From Streptomyces sp. Edi4 (GTDB taxonomy: Bacteria > Actinomycetota > Actinomycetes > Streptomycetales > Streptomycetaceae), in contig NZ_JBEJGY010000004.1 of the NCBI RefSeq assembly GCF_040253615.1, forward strand, positions 62,001-126,000: a stretch of 64,000 nucleotides of DNA. Direction: 5' to 3'. Below the pieces are notes generated by a model. The model ran no database searches and was not told where the DNA came from. It worked only from the letters and a program-made list of their open reading frames with translations. Of this stretch, positions 26,619 through 34,578 are shown one piece after another. Position 1 is the first letter of the stretch; each line of letters starts with the position of its first letter. The position numbers and the translations under genes were made by a program.

Positions 26619-27440
26619 ATGTCCAGTCACCCTTCGTCCGAGCAGCTTCTCGACCTGTTCAACTGGGCCTCCCCCGCCATGCTGGTGACCGACGCCGACG
26701 GCCGCGTCGTACTGGCGAACAAGGCCGCCTCGGAGCTCCTTTCCCACCATGCGTCCGCCGGTGCCAAGCTCGCCGACGCCCTCGGCATCGACGACTACGC
26801 CGCTCTCCTCGCGGCCGGTGAGCCGGTGGAGAACCTGGACGCCGGCTTCGCCAACGCCGACTTCCCGTCCGGCTATGCCAACGTCGGCTTCGGCGAGGTC
26901 GAGGGCAGTACGTACGGTTTCTGGGCGCTGCGCCCGGTGACGACGCACCCGACGCCCTCGCCGGGGGCCGGTCGGGGCAACTCCACCGCGCAGGCCTGGA
27001 TCAGACAGGTCGACCGGGCCGACGCGGCGTACACCCCGGCGGGTGAGGACGCCGTCAAGTTCATCCAGGCGTACTACGACACCTGCCCCGTCGCCATCCA
27101 CCTCATCGAGGAGGACGGCACCGTCGCCCACGCCAACTGGAAGGACATCGCGATCGTCGGCGCCGACGAGCAGCCGGACACTTACGTCGGTCACCACATC
27201 CGCCACATCTACGCCGACCAGGAGGTCGTGGAGGACTTCCTCGGCCGCTGGGGCGAGGACGCGCCGATCATCGACTTCCGTGCGGACTTCCTCAACAAGG
27301 GTGAGCGCGTGCCTGTCGTGATCTTCTCCACCGCGAAGGTCGAGGACAACAAGCTCAAGAACACCCGCTGCTTCGTCTTCCCGGACAGCCACCCGGACCG
27401 CAAGCGGGACAAGGTCAAGGCGCTGGACCTCAACTTCTGA
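26619..27440 (+). CDS. Tandem PAS-domain protein without output domain
   Basis: A 273-residue protein. PAS1 (about 8-100) begins LLDLFNWASPAMLVTDADGR and VVLANKAASELL. PAS2 (about 150-265) has CPVAIHLIEEDGTVAHANW, HHIRHIYADQEVVEDFLGRW and NTRCFVFPD, the latter matching PAS modules usually fused to kinases. No kinase, GGDEF or HTH part follows, and the gene ends in a terminator. It is the last gene of the rightward locus. It could be a redox/ligand-sensing partner or a PAS fold recruited for biosynthesis. No precise function is claimed. Confidence 0.85.
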   Translation: MSSHPSSEQLLDLFNWASPAMLVTDADGRVVLANKAASELLSHHASAGAKLADALGIDDYAALLAAGEPVENLDAGFANADFPSGYANVGFGEVEGSTYGFWALRPVTTHPTPSPGAGRGNSTAQAWIRQVDRADAAYTPAGEDAVKFIQAYYDTCPVAIHLIEEDGTVAHANWKDIAIVGADEQPDTYVGHHIRHIYADQEVVEDFLGRWGEDAPIIDFRADFLNKGERVPVVIFSTAKVEDNKLKNTRCFVFPDSHPDRKRDKVKALDLNF

Positions 27441-27483
27441 GCCGAAGCGCACCACTTTTCCGAAGGCGGGTGCCCCGATAGGA

Positions 27484-27528
27484 CCGGCCCTGGCGGCCCG
27501 GGAGTGCCGGGCCGCCATCCAGGGCCGG
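27484..27528. terminator. Strong terminator after the PAS gene
   Basis: GGCGGCCCGG and CCGGGCCGCC form a perfect inner stem. The outer arms CCGGCCCTGG and CCAGGGCCGG extend it with a small bulge. It sits 44 bp after the PAS stop and marks the likely 3' end of the biosynthetic operon. Confidence 0.75.
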
Positions 27529-27707
27529 AAGAGGGCGCGTGGCTTCTGGCGTCCGCAGTGCCCAGAGCGCTCCCGTCCAGGTCGGGGCGGGGGCGCAACC
27601 AGGCACTGTGGTGGGCGAGTCGAGACGAGACGAGGGTGACTGGCTGGGGCCCGTCCTGAGCCAGGTCGGTCGCCTTCGGTTTCAACGGTCGTCCGGCACG
27701 GAAGAAT

Positions 27708-27723
27708 TTACCTGTGCAGGTAA
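27708..27723. promoter_or_regulatory. TetR operator overlapping the start codon
   Basis: TTACCTG-TG-CAGGTAA is a perfect inverted repeat. The GTG start of the TetR gene (27714-27716) lies inside it. Binding there would block the gene's own transcription or a leaderless transcript, so autorepression is the simplest reading. Confidence 0.65.
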
Positions 27724-28343
27724 CACCGGGCAGTCGGGGCCGGCGACGGTCGCCAAGTGCGACGGCGCGGCGCGAGCAGATCATCGCGGCCACCGTGCGG
27801 ATTCTGGCCGAGAGCGGATACGGACGGACCACCTTCGAGCGGGTGCGGCAGCGGGCCGGAATATCCAGCACCCGGCTCATCTCCTACCACTTCGGCACCC
27901 GGGACGAGCTGATGGAGGCGGTGCTGACCGACATCGCCCTGAGGGCCCAGGACGCCATCGCCCGCCGCACCGAAGGCGCGCCGACCGCCACCGCGCGCCT
28001 CACCGCCCGGATCGAGGCGGAGCTGACCTGGATCGCGCGCAACCTGGCCGCTGTCCGGGCGATGTACGAGATCTGCGTGAACGCCAGGGACGCGGACGGG
28101 GCGCTGCGTTACGGCCCCGAGGCGTCGGCCCAGTCCAACCTCGCGGAACTCGAACCGATCCTGCGCGCCGGCCAGGAGAGCGGCGAATTCCGGGAGTTCG
28201 ACACCACGTTGATGGCACTGACCCTGAAGTCCGCGATCGATGCCGCCATCGTACGTATGACACAGCCACCGCGTCTGTGCGTGGACGACTGCCTCCGCGA
28301 GATCACCACCCTGGCCCTCCTCGCGACCCGGAGGACGTCATGA
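27714..28343 (+). CDS. TetR-family transcriptional regulator
   Basis: A 209-residue repressor. The HTH runs from ARREQIIAATVRILAESGYG through FERVRQRAGIS to TRLISYHFGTRDELMEAVL (residues 18-68), and the C-terminal ligand-binding domain is all-helical. It starts at a GTG inside a palindrome that is probably its operator, and it overlaps the following membrane-protein gene as ATGA. That protein is the obvious regulated partner. It lies beyond the terminator of the PAS gene, so it is probably not part of the biosynthetic operon. Confidence 0.9.
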   Translation: MQVTPGSRGRRRSPSATARREQIIAATVRILAESGYGRTTFERVRQRAGISSTRLISYHFGTRDELMEAVLTDIALRAQDAIARRTEGAPTATARLTARIEAELTWIARNLAAVRAMYEICVNARDADGALRYGPEASAQSNLAELEPILRAGQESGEFREFDTTLMALTLKSAIDAAIVRMTQPPRLCVDDCLREITTLALLATRRTS

Positions 28344-29035
28344 CTCCACGCGGCGTCCCGGTGGGGACGGCCCCCGAGGCACCGCCCCGGCCCAGCGGCC
28401 GGCGAGTGCTGCTCGGCGTCCTTGGGGACATCGTGGTCCCGATCGCGCTGTACTACGGCCTGCGCGCCGCCGGCGTCAGCGTCTTCGCCGCGCTGCTGGT
28501 CGGCGCTCTCCTGCCCGCGCTCACCACGGCGGCGCAGTGGCTGCGCACCCGCAGTGTGGAGGGCATGGCGGGCTTCGTCGCCGGGACCATGATGCTCGGC
28601 GTCGCGGCCGCACTGATCGGCGGCAGCCCCCGTTTCCTGCTGGCCAAGGACGGCTGGCTGACCGGCGCGGCCGGGCTGTGGTTCCTGATCTCCATCCGGG
28701 CCAGGCGCCCTCTGCTCTTCCACGGCGGCCGCCCCCTGCTCGAGGGTCGGTTCCGCTCCGACGGCACCTCCTGGGACGTGCTGTGGGAACGCGAGCCGGC
28801 CTTCCGCAGGATCTGGCGGGTCTCGACCGCGATCTGGGGCGCGGCGATGCTGCTCGACGCCGCCGCGCGGGTCGTGATGGCCTACACCCTGCCGGTGGAC
28901 GCGGTGCCCGGCCTCGGCGCGCTCCTGTGGCCCGTCACGCTGCTGCTGTTGCAGGTGGTGAACGGCGTCTACTACGAGGTGTCCGGGCTCTGGCGATTGA
29001 TCTCGGGGGCGGGTGTGCGCCGGACGGATGACTGA
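28340..29035 (+). CDS. VC0807-like integral membrane protein
   Basis: A 231-residue protein with about six hydrophobic segments. The stretches LGDIVVPIALYYGLRAAGVS, RFLLAKDGWLTGAAGLWFL and RRPLLFHGGRPLLEGRF match the VC0807-type membrane family, whose function is unknown. It is translationally coupled to the TetR gene upstream. The 260 bp that follow hold no supported gene. Confidence 0.82.
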   Translation: MTPRGVPVGTAPEAPPRPSGRRVLLGVLGDIVVPIALYYGLRAAGVSVFAALLVGALLPALTTAAQWLRTRSVEGMAGFVAGTMMLGVAAALIGGSPRFLLAKDGWLTGAAGLWFLISIRARRPLLFHGGRPLLEGRFRSDGTSWDVLWEREPAFRRIWRVSTAIWGAAMLLDAAARVVMAYTLPVDAVPGLGALLWPVTLLLLQVVNGVYYEVSGLWRLISGAGVRRTDD

Positions 29036-29253
29036 ACGTCCATCACGGTGTCCGCCCGCGCGCTGGAGCGGGTGGACGAGATCAACGTACCGGCGCGTAC
29101 CGGCGCGGTCGGCTGAAGCTGTCGCGGATTCCACCGAACCGGGTGGGGCGCCAACCAGCTGGGGCCGGTACGCGCTCTGGGTCGAAGGCGGCGATGCGGC
29201 AGAGGTAGCGAGCGACGGCCGAAGCGTAACGGCGATGCCCACCGCGGGGTTTG

Positions 29254-29314
29254 AGCCCGCGTCGGGGCGCCGAGGCAGCCGAAGGCGTCCTGCACATGGC
29301 CTACGGCGGTGACT
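29254..29314 (+). repeat. 61-bp direct repeat, copy 1
   Basis: Identical to 30954-31014 except at one base (A at 29294, G in the other copy). It encodes RRGAEAAEGVLHMAYGGD, part of an NAD-dependent epimerase. The copies lie 1,700 bp apart and bracket one hypothetical gene. Confidence 0.9.
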
Positions 29315-30627
29315 CCGATCACGACGGCGGCGTGCGGTGGGGCGTGGCGGAGGCGGACGCCGACGGCGTCGTCATTCGCGAGGTCCGCGACTGCGTCGGG
29401 GCAGCGCCGCAGGCCACGCGGGTGCCCGTGCCGTACCGGCTGGACGACGGCCGGGTGGGGGTCGCCGCGCTGTGGCCGGTCGTCTGGCGCTCGGACGACC
29501 AGCCGTATTGGCGTTATGTCCACAACGGCTGGTCGACGGAGCGGCCCGGCACCTTCCCCCCTGCCCTCGATCCGGCGTGCCCCAGCCCGGAACTGCCGTA
29601 CGAGGTGCGGATCTACAGCGTGCCGGACGGTGTTCTCGGCGAGGACCATGGTGGTGGCGCCCCGAGCTGGTGGACCCGGGCGTGGTGTGACCGCCTCGAC
29701 AACGCCGTCCTCCTGGCGGACACGGCGGTCGCCCATCGGCTGAGCGTGCCGGAGCGTCCGGCCGGCGGTGACTGCGGCGATCTGCGCGCCGAGATCTGGC
29801 AGCACGCCACCGCCGAGCCGTGGTCCCGGCCCGTACGGGTGCACGGCGCGGACGCCCACCCCGACCGGCCGACCGTTCCCCGCCTGCCCCCCGGCCACTG
29901 GCCCGAGGGCCGCCCGGCTTCCGTCGACCCGACACCGGAACCACGATGGTTCACGAACGCGGAGCACCCGCCGACGTGCGACCTCCGGGTCTGGACGCCG
30001 GGGGGTGACTGGATGACACTCGGCTGGATCGTCGGCGGCCGCGCGCAGGCCGGCATCACCGCCCGCCTGCTGTGCGTCGGCACCGGCGGCCCCTTTACGT
30101 TCGCCGATACGTGGGGACCGCACGAGCCCGACGACTCCAACTACAACTGGACGGAGCAGGGACGGGAGTTGCTGGACTGGCACCCTGAGGAGCCATACGT
30201 CGACGGCGCCGCCCACTACGACGAGGTGCGCCGCCGAGAGGCCGCCGACCTCGTGGCCGCGCTCGTCGAACGCAGCGGTGGCACGCTGACCGCCGAGCAG
30301 GTCACCGCGCGGCTCGCGGCCGGCGGGCGGGAATACCGCGACTTCCTGCGCGTCGGGCAGGTCTGCGTCTTGGACGTTCTCAGAGAGAAGCGGCTGGCCG
30401 CCGAAGTGGGCAGCGAGGAGCGGATACGGATGCGTGGGGCGCTGGACGCCCTGGAGAACCACCACCGGGTCGATGACTGGGTGATCGAGCTGACCATGAC
30501 GCACCTGGCCACGAACCCGCGCGACGCGCACTACACGGAGAACGCGAGGCGGTGGCGTCGCCGGGCCACGCAGGAGTACCTGGCACCCAGCAAGGACACC
30601 GCCGGGGTCCCCGGCCTGGCGACCTGA
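29296..30627 (+). CDS. Hypothetical protein fused to an epimerase scrap
   Basis: About 443 residues from ATG 29296, whose first codons (MAYGGD) come from the direct repeat. The body has no motif I recognise. It is rich in Trp, Pro and acidic residues (WPVVWRSDDQPYWRYVHNGW; TFADTWGPHEPDDSNYNWTE) and ends in a helical, charged region (residues 330-440; ERIRMRGALDALENHHRVDD). Codon composition looks like a real Streptomyces gene. The true start may lie downstream (for example near GVRWGV), because the repeat-derived 5' end looks acquired. No membrane segment or signal peptide is evident. Function unknown. Confidence 0.65.
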   Translation: MAYGGDSDHDGGVRWGVAEADADGVVIREVRDCVGAAPQATRVPVPYRLDDGRVGVAALWPVVWRSDDQPYWRYVHNGWSTERPGTFPPALDPACPSPELPYEVRIYSVPDGVLGEDHGGGAPSWWTRAWCDRLDNAVLLADTAVAHRLSVPERPAGGDCGDLRAEIWQHATAEPWSRPVRVHGADAHPDRPTVPRLPPGHWPEGRPASVDPTPEPRWFTNAEHPPTCDLRVWTPGGDWMTLGWIVGGRAQAGITARLLCVGTGGPFTFADTWGPHEPDDSNYNWTEQGRELLDWHPEEPYVDGAAHYDEVRRREAADLVAALVERSGGTLTAEQVTARLAAGGREYRDFLRVGQVCVLDVLREKRLAAEVGSEERIRMRGALDALENHHRVDDWVIELTMTHLATNPRDAHYTENARRWRRRATQEYLAPSKDTAGVPGLAT

Positions 30628-30804
30628 CCTGCCCCGGGGGGCCGACCCCGGGCGCCCGGCCGGGGCGGCACCTGCGCGAGTCCGCCGCGCGGCCCCGAAA
30701 GCCTGGCCGTGTGCCGCGGTGGCGATGCACGCTCCGGGGAGTGCGCCGTCCCGCCGCGCCGGAAGCGGGGTCCGTCCTGGACACTCGCGGAGATGGCCGC
30801 CGGG

Positions 30805-31467
30805 ACTGGGTTCCGTCCCGGTCCCGCCGTCGTCGCGGAGCTCATCGCGGCCGGCCCACACCGTCACCGCTCTGGCGCGCCCGGACGCCGCAGCCGCCCG
30901 CCTTGCATCGCTGGGCGCCACACCGCACCTCGGGCTCCCTGGACCACCTGGACAGCCCGCGTCGGGGCGCCGAGGCAGCCGAAGGCGTCCTGCGCATGGC
31001 CTACGGCGGTGACTTCTCCGACCCCGACGACATGATGTGGCGCGACCGTAGCGCCATCGAGGCGCTTGGCCGGTCGCTGGAACACTCGGGCAAGCCGTTG
31101 GTCGTCTGGTCGTCACCTCGGGAACGCTGGTCATGCCCGGAGGCCGGGAGACCACCGAGAAGGACGAGCCCGACACGGCCGGGTTCGCCGCCTTCCGCAT
31201 CGCGGGCGAGCGGGCCTGCCTCGCATTCACCGCCCGGGGCGTACGCGCGAGCGTGCTTCGGCTCGCTCCCACTGTCCAGGGCCCCGGTGACCACGGTTTC
31301 ATCGGCATGCTCATCGCCACCGCGCGCAAGACCGGCGTCTCGGCCTACGTCAGCGACGGCGGAAACCGCTGGCCTGCGGTACATCACTGCTGGGCTGGTC
31401 CCCCACACACCCGACGCTGCTCGAAAACGCGGAGTACGGCGACTATCTGACCTCGCCGGCCTCCTGA
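30805..31467 (+). pseudogene. Decayed NAD-dependent epimerase/dehydratase
   Basis: Pieces of an extended SDR are found in successive frames. These are TGFRPGPAVVAELIAAG (shifted Rossmann start), HTVTALARPDAAAARLASLG, SLDHLDSPRRGAEAAEGVLR, DRSAIEALGRSLEHSGKPLV, then GGRETTEKDEPDTAGFAAFR and VLRLAPTVQGPGDHGFIGML. After GGNRWPAVHH a jump leads to the family's C-terminal LGWSPTHPTLLENAEYG and the stop at 31467. At least three frameshifts and one internal deletion show that it is dead. The 61-bp repeat copy 2 lies inside it. Confidence 0.85.
30954..31014 (+). repeat. 61-bp direct repeat, copy 2
   Basis: The second copy of the repeat at 29254-29314, with one mismatch. It lies in its natural context inside the epimerase pseudogene, so this copy is probably the parental one. 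Confidence 0.9.
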
Positions 31468-31623
31468 CCGCCCCACCGATCGCGGGCCGGGGCCGAGCTC
31501 CCTTGGCGTTCGGGCACTCGGCACTGTGGCTCTCTCCGGGCGCACGACGCGCGCCCGGTCCCGCCGCGGGCAGGCCCGCCAGGGCTGGCCTGCCGCATCC
31601 GGTGAGGTCGGGCGCGGTCGCGG

Positions 31624-32005
31624 TTACTTCACCGCGAGCAGGTCCACGACGAAGATGAGGGTTTCCGCCCGGCCTGATCGCCGGACCCGCTCCCCGGTCC
31701 CCGTAGCCCAGGTGCGCGGGAATGACCAGTCGACGGCGGCCCCCGACCTTCATTCCCTTCACTCCCATGTCCCAGCCCTTGATGACCTGACCGGCCAGCA
31801 GGTCGAACTCGAAGGGCTCCCCCCGGTTCCAACTGGCGTCGAATTCCTGCCCTGTCGAGTGCGCGACGCCGACGTAGTGGACGGAGACCCGGCTCCCCTT
31901 GACCGCCTCGTCCCCGTCCCCCAGCCACAGGTCCTTGATCTCCAGGAACTGCGGCGCCCTGCCACGCGGAACTTCGATCACGGGCCGTTCCGGATCCCTG
32001 CTCAT
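31624..32005 (-). pseudogene. FKBP-type peptidyl-prolyl isomerase with a late frameshift
   Basis: From ATG 32005 (GGGGAG upstream) the frame reads FLEIKDLWLGDGDEAVKGSR, VSVHYVGV, FDASWNRGEPFEF, AGQVIKGWDMGVKGMKVGGR and LGYGDRGAGPAIRPGG, a normal cytoplasmic FKBP. At about 31658-31664 one extra G shifts the frame. The expected ending ETLIFVVDLLAVK and its TAA (31624-31626) are intact in another frame. As given, the protein would run on for over 200 wrong residues. Either a recent mutation or a one-base sequencing error explains this; all active-site residues precede the shift. Confidence 0.8.
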
Positions 32006-32273
32006 CGGCCACACTCCCCATCAAACCGGGCCCCGGACAGCCGGAGCCGCATCTCACGTCGTACGAGTCGTCCACGACGACCCGCACCACGCTACCGACC
32101 TCCAGCCACAGCCTTCGCACCCCCGCCCGGTGGAGCCCCGTCGGGCGGACCCGCGGGGACACCGCAGCGGGCCCGCTCGGCTGGTGCGGTGTCTTCCGGG
32201 GGAGCATCGGGCCGCGCGCGCCGGCCAAGAGCGGTCCGCCGCTGCGACTCTGAGGGGTCTGATGGTGTCGGCC

Positions 32274-32723
32274 TCAGTGTGCCGTCCTCGGTCGGTCCGT
32301 GAGCAGCGACCAGATCACGAAGACACCGATGGCGACGGCGATGACGGCCCAGATCGGCTGGTAGGGCAGCCAGATGAAGTTGGCGACGATACTCAGCGCC
32401 GCCAGGCCTACGCCGAGCGCTCGGGCCCACTCGGCGCCTTTCAGGATCCCCGCGCCGGTGATCACCAGGAGTACGCCGATGATCAGGTGGATCCAGCCCC
32501 AGGCGGTCAGGCTGAACTCGTACGTGTAGTCGCCGACGCGCGCATACACGTTGTCCTTGGCGATACCGGCGATGCCGTTGAGCACGGCCAGCACACCGTC
32601 GACGAACAGCAGGACCCCGGCGAACACGGCGCCGCCGCTCGCCCAGGGTGATCCGCCCGGCCTGTTGTCGGTACGGGGATGAGTGGGTGACGGTCCCCCC
32701 GGCGGGGGCGCGGTCTGTGCCAT
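32274..32723 (-). CDS. Small membrane protein, DUF7144-like
   Basis: A 149-residue protein. A Pro-rich N-terminus is followed by four TM helices: FAGVLLFVDGVLAVLNGIAG, AWGWIHLIIGVLLVITGAGI, ALGVGLAALSIVANFIWLPY and WAVIAVAIGVFVIWSLL. The VLNGIAGI...YTYEFSLTAWGWIHL pattern is that of a common actinobacterial family of unknown function. AAGGAGG lies before the ATG. Stands alone. Confidence 0.87.
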   Translation of the reverse strand: MAQTAPPPGGPSPTHPRTDNRPGGSPWASGGAVFAGVLLFVDGVLAVLNGIAGIAKDNVYARVGDYTYEFSLTAWGWIHLIIGVLLVITGAGILKGAEWARALGVGLAALSIVANFIWLPYQPIWAVIAVAIGVFVIWSLLTDRPRTAH

Positions 32724-33108
32724 GACGGCCTCCTTCTGCCTGCGTGTCGGCGGTCTTGACGTGCCCGACGTTCCGCTTCACCGGGGACGTACGCCACCCG
32801 GGTGGGGCCATTCGAGTGAATCCCGATCCGGCCATCGGGTGGGCGGCCCCATGCTGGTCCGTCCCCAGGGGCGCCCCGGTCGAGGTCGACGCCTTCGCGT
32901 TGTGCGTGCTCGTACGCACTGACCGGCAGCGGAGGTCTGCATGAACCGCGATGGCCTCAACACCCCCCACAGCGCGACGAGTTCGAGCAGAACGCGGTGC
33001 ACCCTCTCCCACCGCGGCCCGTCCTCAGCCAGGGCGGCGTCCCCCTGTGATCGGGCCGCCGCATTCTGGGCAGGGTCGGTACAAGCGACTACTCATCGGG
33101 AGGTCACC
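32724..33108. other. 385 bp divergent intergenic region
   Basis: Lies between the leftward membrane-protein gene and the rightward lipoprotein gene. Only unconvincing short frames are present. It presumably holds both promoters, but no consensus pair is clear. Confidence 0.5.
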
Positions 33109-33447
33109 GTGCGCCAGCCCCCGCACGCGACACGCGCAGCCGAGGCTTCGTCCGGCCGAAGGCGCCTCAAGCGGTTGCCGGCCCGGGTGGTGGTGGCAGC
33201 CGTGTTCGTGGCTGTCACCGGCTGCTCGACGCAGGACGCGATCTGCGGCGGCGGCGAGTACCCCGTCCTGAACGTGGGCTCGGCGGGCAGGGCCTGCGTG
33301 GACAAACAGCGGGAACCGCCCCAGGGGTATGTCCGCTATCCCCAGGGCAAGGTGCCGGAACACGTGGGCGACAAGTGGGACAAGTACTGGGAGACCCACA
33401 CGATCGACCGGAGCGGAAAGATCACTGGAGTGCCGCCCCGGTCATGA
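33109..33447 (+). CDS. Small lipoprotein (SCO0607-like)
   Basis: A 112-residue protein starting at GTG with GGGAGG 5 nt upstream. A basic N-terminus and hydrophobic segment (VVVAAVFVAVTGC) end in a lipobox with Cys as the acylation site. The mature part, AICGGGEYPVLNVGSAGRAC and EPPQGYVRYPQGKVPEHVGD, then WDKYWETHTID, matches a lipoprotein family I recall from Streptomyces (SCO0607 type). Anchored outside the membrane; function unknown. Confidence 0.85.
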   Translation: MRQPPHATRAAEASSGRRRLKRLPARVVVAAVFVAVTGCSTQDAICGGGEYPVLNVGSAGRACVDKQREPPQGYVRYPQGKVPEHVGDKWDKYWETHTIDRSGKITGVPPRS

Positions 33448-33815
33448 CACGCACATCGACAACCGGGGACGCTCGCGGGTTGTCCCCCTGTCACCCTCGG
33501 CCGACACTCTCCGACCAGACACGAGCCCGTACGCGCTCATCGGCCCGGCCATCGGAGACATGAACAGGGCGACGCGCGAGGTCCGGCTCAATGGTCCGGC
33601 CGCGGTGCCCGACGCGGCGGATTGACACGGGGAGCGACCAGGCGGCGCACTCCGCACGGAGACAGCGCACACCGCACCGGGAACGCGCCCTCAAGAACCC
33701 CGTGCGCGCCCTACCGGGCCCGCACGATGCCAGAAATGATGAACACACCGCGTGAACCAGGTGATCCGCGCCCCTGGCCTTCGGCCATGGATGGCGCGGC
33801 GGAAGGAGACCGTTG
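33448..33815. other. 368 bp upstream of the furan cassette, no gene
   Basis: No supported gene. It presumably contains the promoter of the mfnB-like operon. Short frames have poor composition. The mfnB ribosome site GGAAGGAGA lies at its right end. Confidence 0.5.
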
Positions 33816-34571
33816 GTGTTACTTCTCATTTCCCCGGACAGCGTCGAGGAAGCCCTCGACTGCGCGAAGGCGGCAGAGTACCTGGACATCGTCGACGTGA
33901 AGAAGCCCGACGAGGGCTCGCTCGGCGCCAACTTCCCCTGGGTGATCAGGGAGATCAGGGACGCGGTCCCGGCCGACAAACCCGTGTCCGCGACGGTGGG
34001 GGACGTCCCTTACAAGCCCGGCACGGTGGCCCAGGCCGCCCTCGGCGCGGTGGTCTCCGGCGCCACTTACATCAAGGTGGGGCTCTACGGCTGCACCACG
34101 CCCGAGCAGGGCATCGACGTGATGCGCGCGGTCGTCCGGGCGGTCAAGGACCACCGTGCCGACGCCCTCGTCGTCGCCTCCGGTTACGCCGACGCCCACC
34201 GGATCGGGTGTGTCAACCCACTCGCCCTGCCCGACATCGCCGCTCGTTCCGGTGCCGATGCCGCCATGCTCGATACCGCCGTCAAGGACGGGACCCGGCT
34301 GTTCGACCACCTCGCACCGGACGTCTGCGCCGAGTTCGTCATCCGGGCCCACGCCGTCGGGCTGCTCGCCGCGCTCGCCGGCAGTGTCCAGCGCGGCGAC
34401 CTGGCCGCGCTGACCCGGATGGGCACCGACATCGTGGGGGTGCGCGGCGCCGTCTGCGAAGGCGGTGACCGGGTCGCCGGACGCATCAGGCCCGACCTGG
34501 TGGCCGCCTTCCGCGCGGAGATGGACCGACAGGCCCGGGAGCACGCCGCCGGCGTCCCCACGGCGGGCTGA
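33816..34571 (+). CDS. mfnB: (5-formylfuran-3-yl)methyl phosphate synthase (MfnB-like)
   Basis: A 251-residue TIM-barrel enzyme. MfnB joins two glyceraldehyde 3-phosphate molecules into 4-(hydroxymethyl)-2-furancarboxaldehyde phosphate, the furan of methanofuran. Family motifs are nearly complete: [19 protein letters not shown] (Asp and Schiff-base Lys), [21 protein letters not shown] (Lys), [11 protein letters not shown] and [10 protein letters not shown] (Lys). Start GTG 33816 has AAGGAGA upstream; codon 2 is TTA (33819-33821), suggesting bldA control. This is the first gene of a four-gene rightward set. Methanofuran itself is not expected in Streptomyces, so the furan probably enters a different product. 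Confidence 0.92.
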   Translation: MLLLISPDSVEEALDCAKAAEYLDIVDVKKPDEGSLGANFPWVIREIRDAVPADKPVSATVGDVPYKPGTVAQAALGAVVSGATYIKVGLYGCTTPEQGIDVMRAVVRAVKDHRADALVVASGYADAHRIGCVNPLALPDIAARSGADAAMLDTAVKDGTRLFDHLAPDVCAEFVIRAHAVGLLAALAGSVQRGDLAALTRMGTDIVGVRGAVCEGGDRVAGRIRPDLVAAFRAEMDRQAREHAAGVPTAG

Positions 34572-34578
34572 CCCGCGC

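Noticed and set aside
29254..31014. Composite transposon with 61-bp ends
   Set aside because: The repeats are direct, encode an epimerase segment, and no transposase or integrase lies between them. Recorded as direct repeats only.
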